Assembly (NCBI RefSeq): GCF_000313135.1
Contig: NW_004457323.1
Span: 202,883-232,521, forward strand
Direction: 5' to 3'
DNA: 29,639 bases
DNA from: Acanthamoeba castellanii str. Neff
Taxonomy: Eukaryota; Discosea; Longamoebia; Acanthamoebidae
Made by a program: the position numbers and the translations under genes
Part shown: positions 27,861-29,639 of the stretch, one piece after another
Numbering within the stretch: position 1 is the first letter of the stretch
Layout: each line of letters begins with the position of its first letter
Notes under the pieces: model-generated
What the model saw: only the letters and a program-made list of their open reading frames with translations
Databases searched by the model: none
Told to the model about the DNA's origin: nothing

Positions 27861-29549
27861 CACACAGGGCATGTCGTTCATGAGCGCGGCGATGGTTGTG
27901 CTGGAGTTGGCGCGGGTGAATTCGGAGTTCGCCGGATTCTTCATCATCGTGACCTACCTGGTCATGCTGTCCATCGAGCAGTGCGGCAGCGAGGAGCAAA
28001 AGCAAAAGTGGCTGCCTCGCCTGGCCAGCGCCGACGCTGTCGGTATGTTCATTCACCGTTCGTTGATTTACCGTAAAATACTGATTGTCGTGCGTGTCGT
28101 TGTATGTGTGTGTGTGTGTGTGTGTGTGTCGTGTGGCGTAGGTTCGTTTGGACTGACTGAGCCCGGCGCGGGCAGCGACGCCAGCGGTCTGCAAACGACC
28201 GCTAAGAAGGTGGCCGGCGGCTGGAGGCTCAACGGCCAGAAGCGATGGATCGGCAACGCCACCTTCGCCGGTACGCCTCCTGCGACCTTTAGCCCAGCGC
28301 GCCGCTGGCATATGACCTCATCAACTCTATCTCCCCCTCTTTCGCACCCACACCGCCGCACGCACGTACACGCGCGCGCACACACACACCAGATGTGATT
28401 ATCATCTGGGCGCGTAACGAAGAGACGGGCGAGGTGAACGGCTTCCTCGTGGAAAAGGGCACCAAGGGCCTTCGCACGGAGAAGATCGAGAACAAGATGT
28501 GCTTCCGCTGCGTGCAAAAGTACTCGCCTCCTCTCTGCGCCGAATTACCACTTATTAATTTTTATTTAGCGATACGGCTATTTATTTATTATTTATGGAT
28601 ATGGTTATTTATTATTTATTATTTATTCTTTTCTTCATTTATTCTTATGTTGATGACTCATTTCTTTTCTTGTGCAGCGCGGACATCTACCTGGAGGACT
28701 GCGTGGTGCCCGAGAGCGCCCGGTTCCCCAACGCCGACTCGTTCCTGAAGGGCACCGCCGGCATCCTCTCAGCTTCCCGCATCTTTGTCGGTACTCTTTC
28801 TTTCTGCTCTTTATGTCGTGTGTCGCGTATGTGTGTGTTGCGTTGTGTGTGTCGTGTGTGTGTCGCGTGTGTCGTGTCGTGGGCTGACCGAGAGATTACG
28901 CGAAGGTTGGCTTCCGGTGGGTCTGGCGATGGGCTCGTACGACGCGGCGCTCAAACACCTGAAGGAGCGTCAGCAGTTCGGCAGTCCGCTGGCCGCGTTC
29001 CAGCTTATGCAGGAGAAGCTCGTGCGCATGCTGGCCAACGCCCAGGCCATGTACCTCATGTCCTGGCGCCTCTCCGAGCTCTTCGTCAAGCATGGCCAGG
29101 TCACTCGCGGCCAGTCCTCCCTCGTCAAGGTACTCATCGCTCGACGCTTCAAGCCGGCGCACGACACACACACTCACCACAACACACACACACACACGGC
29201 ACGCAGGCGCACAACACGCTGAAGGGACGTGAGTGCGTGGCACTGGCACGAGAGGTGCTGGGCGGCAACGGCATCATCTACGACAATGTGGTGGCGCGCC
29301 ACTTCCTCGACATGGAGGCCGCCTACACCTACGAGGGCACTTACGAAGTCAACGCGCTGTACGTTACCCCCCCCCCTCTTTCCCTCTCCTTCACCTCTGG
29401 CCCTACGCCACACGTTTGTGGTTGTTTCTCCCTGGGCCGGTATTGATCGTCACACTGCCCTGTGACACGCCACATTACTACAACGTTGCAGGGTTTGTGG
29501 CAGGGAGATCACCGGCATTGCTGCCTTCAAGGCACCCAAGAACAAATAA
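27139..29549 (+). CDS. ACX4: ACX4-like short-chain acyl-CoA oxidase/dehydrogenase with PTS2
   Basis: FAD enzyme of beta-oxidation, likely peroxisomal. Proposed exons: 27139-27211, 27298-27351, 27471-27568, 27640-27741, 27868-28042, 28142-28270, 28393-28519, 28678-28790, 28906-29129, 29207-29358, 29492-29549 (1305 nt, 434 aa). The sequence follows plant ACX4 closely: [99 protein letters not shown]. Glu408 in YEGT is the catalytic base. Glutaryl-CoA dehydrogenase is the nearest alternative, but the [10 protein letters not shown] segment and overall pattern favour ACX4. The C-terminus (APKNK) lacks the SRL/SKL-type PTS1. Residues 13-21, RLAVLHGHL, match the PTS2 consensus RLx5HL exactly. Introns carry CA/GT repeats. 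The PhyH-like gene lies head to head upstream. Confidence 0.92.
27808..27867. repeat. (CA)n microsatellite in ACX4-like gene intron 4
   Basis: CACACGACAC units followed by a (CA) run up to the acceptor cacag at 27867. Confidence 0.9.
28106..28129. repeat. (GT)n microsatellite in ACX4-like gene intron 5
   Basis: Short GT run near the acceptor of the intron 28043-28141. Confidence 0.85.
28813..28881. repeat. (GTGTC)n repeat in ACX4-like gene intron 8
   Basis: GTGTGTCGTGTG-type units in the intron 28791-28905, sense strand GT-rich. Confidence 0.8.
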
Positions 29550-29639
29550 CATCGGTAAAGTAGTAGTATCACTTTTGAGTTTGCTGCCCTTGGCACCACC
29601 CTTTCTTGCCGGTTGGTTCGTGGTGTTGCAGGAAGTAAG
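29550..29639 (+). other. 3' flank, no gene seen
   Basis: The last 90 bases hold no supported coding sequence. The window may end inside a 3' UTR or the promoter of another gene. Confidence 0.5.

Overview
The window looks like a gene-dense piece of a eukaryotic nuclear chromosome. Genes are cut into many short exons with GT-AG introns (donors very often gtacg/gtacc, acceptors cag). The coding sequence is GC-rich and CpG-rich, and the introns carry CA/GT-type tandem repeats. The gene set (Fizzy-related/Cdh1, NSUN6, MOB1, TPR, U6 snRNA, a plant-type peroxisomal acyl-CoA oxidase) and the gene style fit a free-living amoebozoan such as Acanthamoeba. That assignment is my inference. All exon models were built by hand from splice sites, phase and conserved motifs; about 91 introns are proposed and every model closes in frame.

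Layout, left to right. 2-589 (+): 3' end of a Cdh1/Fzr APC/C activator. 722-3308 (+): NSUN6-type tRNA m5C methyltransferase, 12 exons. 3549-4257 (+): orphan 203-aa protein. 4335-5256 (-): UbiE/COQ5-like methyltransferase. About 5599-5710 (+): U6 spliceosomal RNA. 5924-7094 (-): MOB1. 7244-9880 (+): membrane-anchored ceruloplasmin/factor VIII A-domain-like protein that has lost most copper ligands. 10131-12026 (-): FtsJ-type 2'-O-methyltransferase. 12193-21076 (+): nuclear-pore basket protein TPR, about 35 exons. About 21048-22686: a decayed Ty3/gypsy-like retroelement inside a CpG desert. 23009-24556 (+): secreted beta-propeller-like protein. 24817-26855 (-): PhyH-like Fe(II)/2-oxoglutarate dioxygenase. 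27139-29549 (+): ACX4-like acyl-CoA oxidase with an N-terminal PTS2 peroxisomal signal.

The genes do not form one pathway. Several pairs are head to head with short shared promoters (MOB1/A-domain protein, FtsJ/TPR, PhyH/ACX4).

I did not find a convincing new multi-gene system. The observations most worth a second look are the CpG-depleted retroelement, the copper-less A-domain protein, four GC-AG introns supported by protein conservation, two introns of only 34 and 39 nt, the PTS2 on the ACX4-like enzyme, and a cluster of perfect palindromes (one E2F-like) upstream of the beta-propeller gene.
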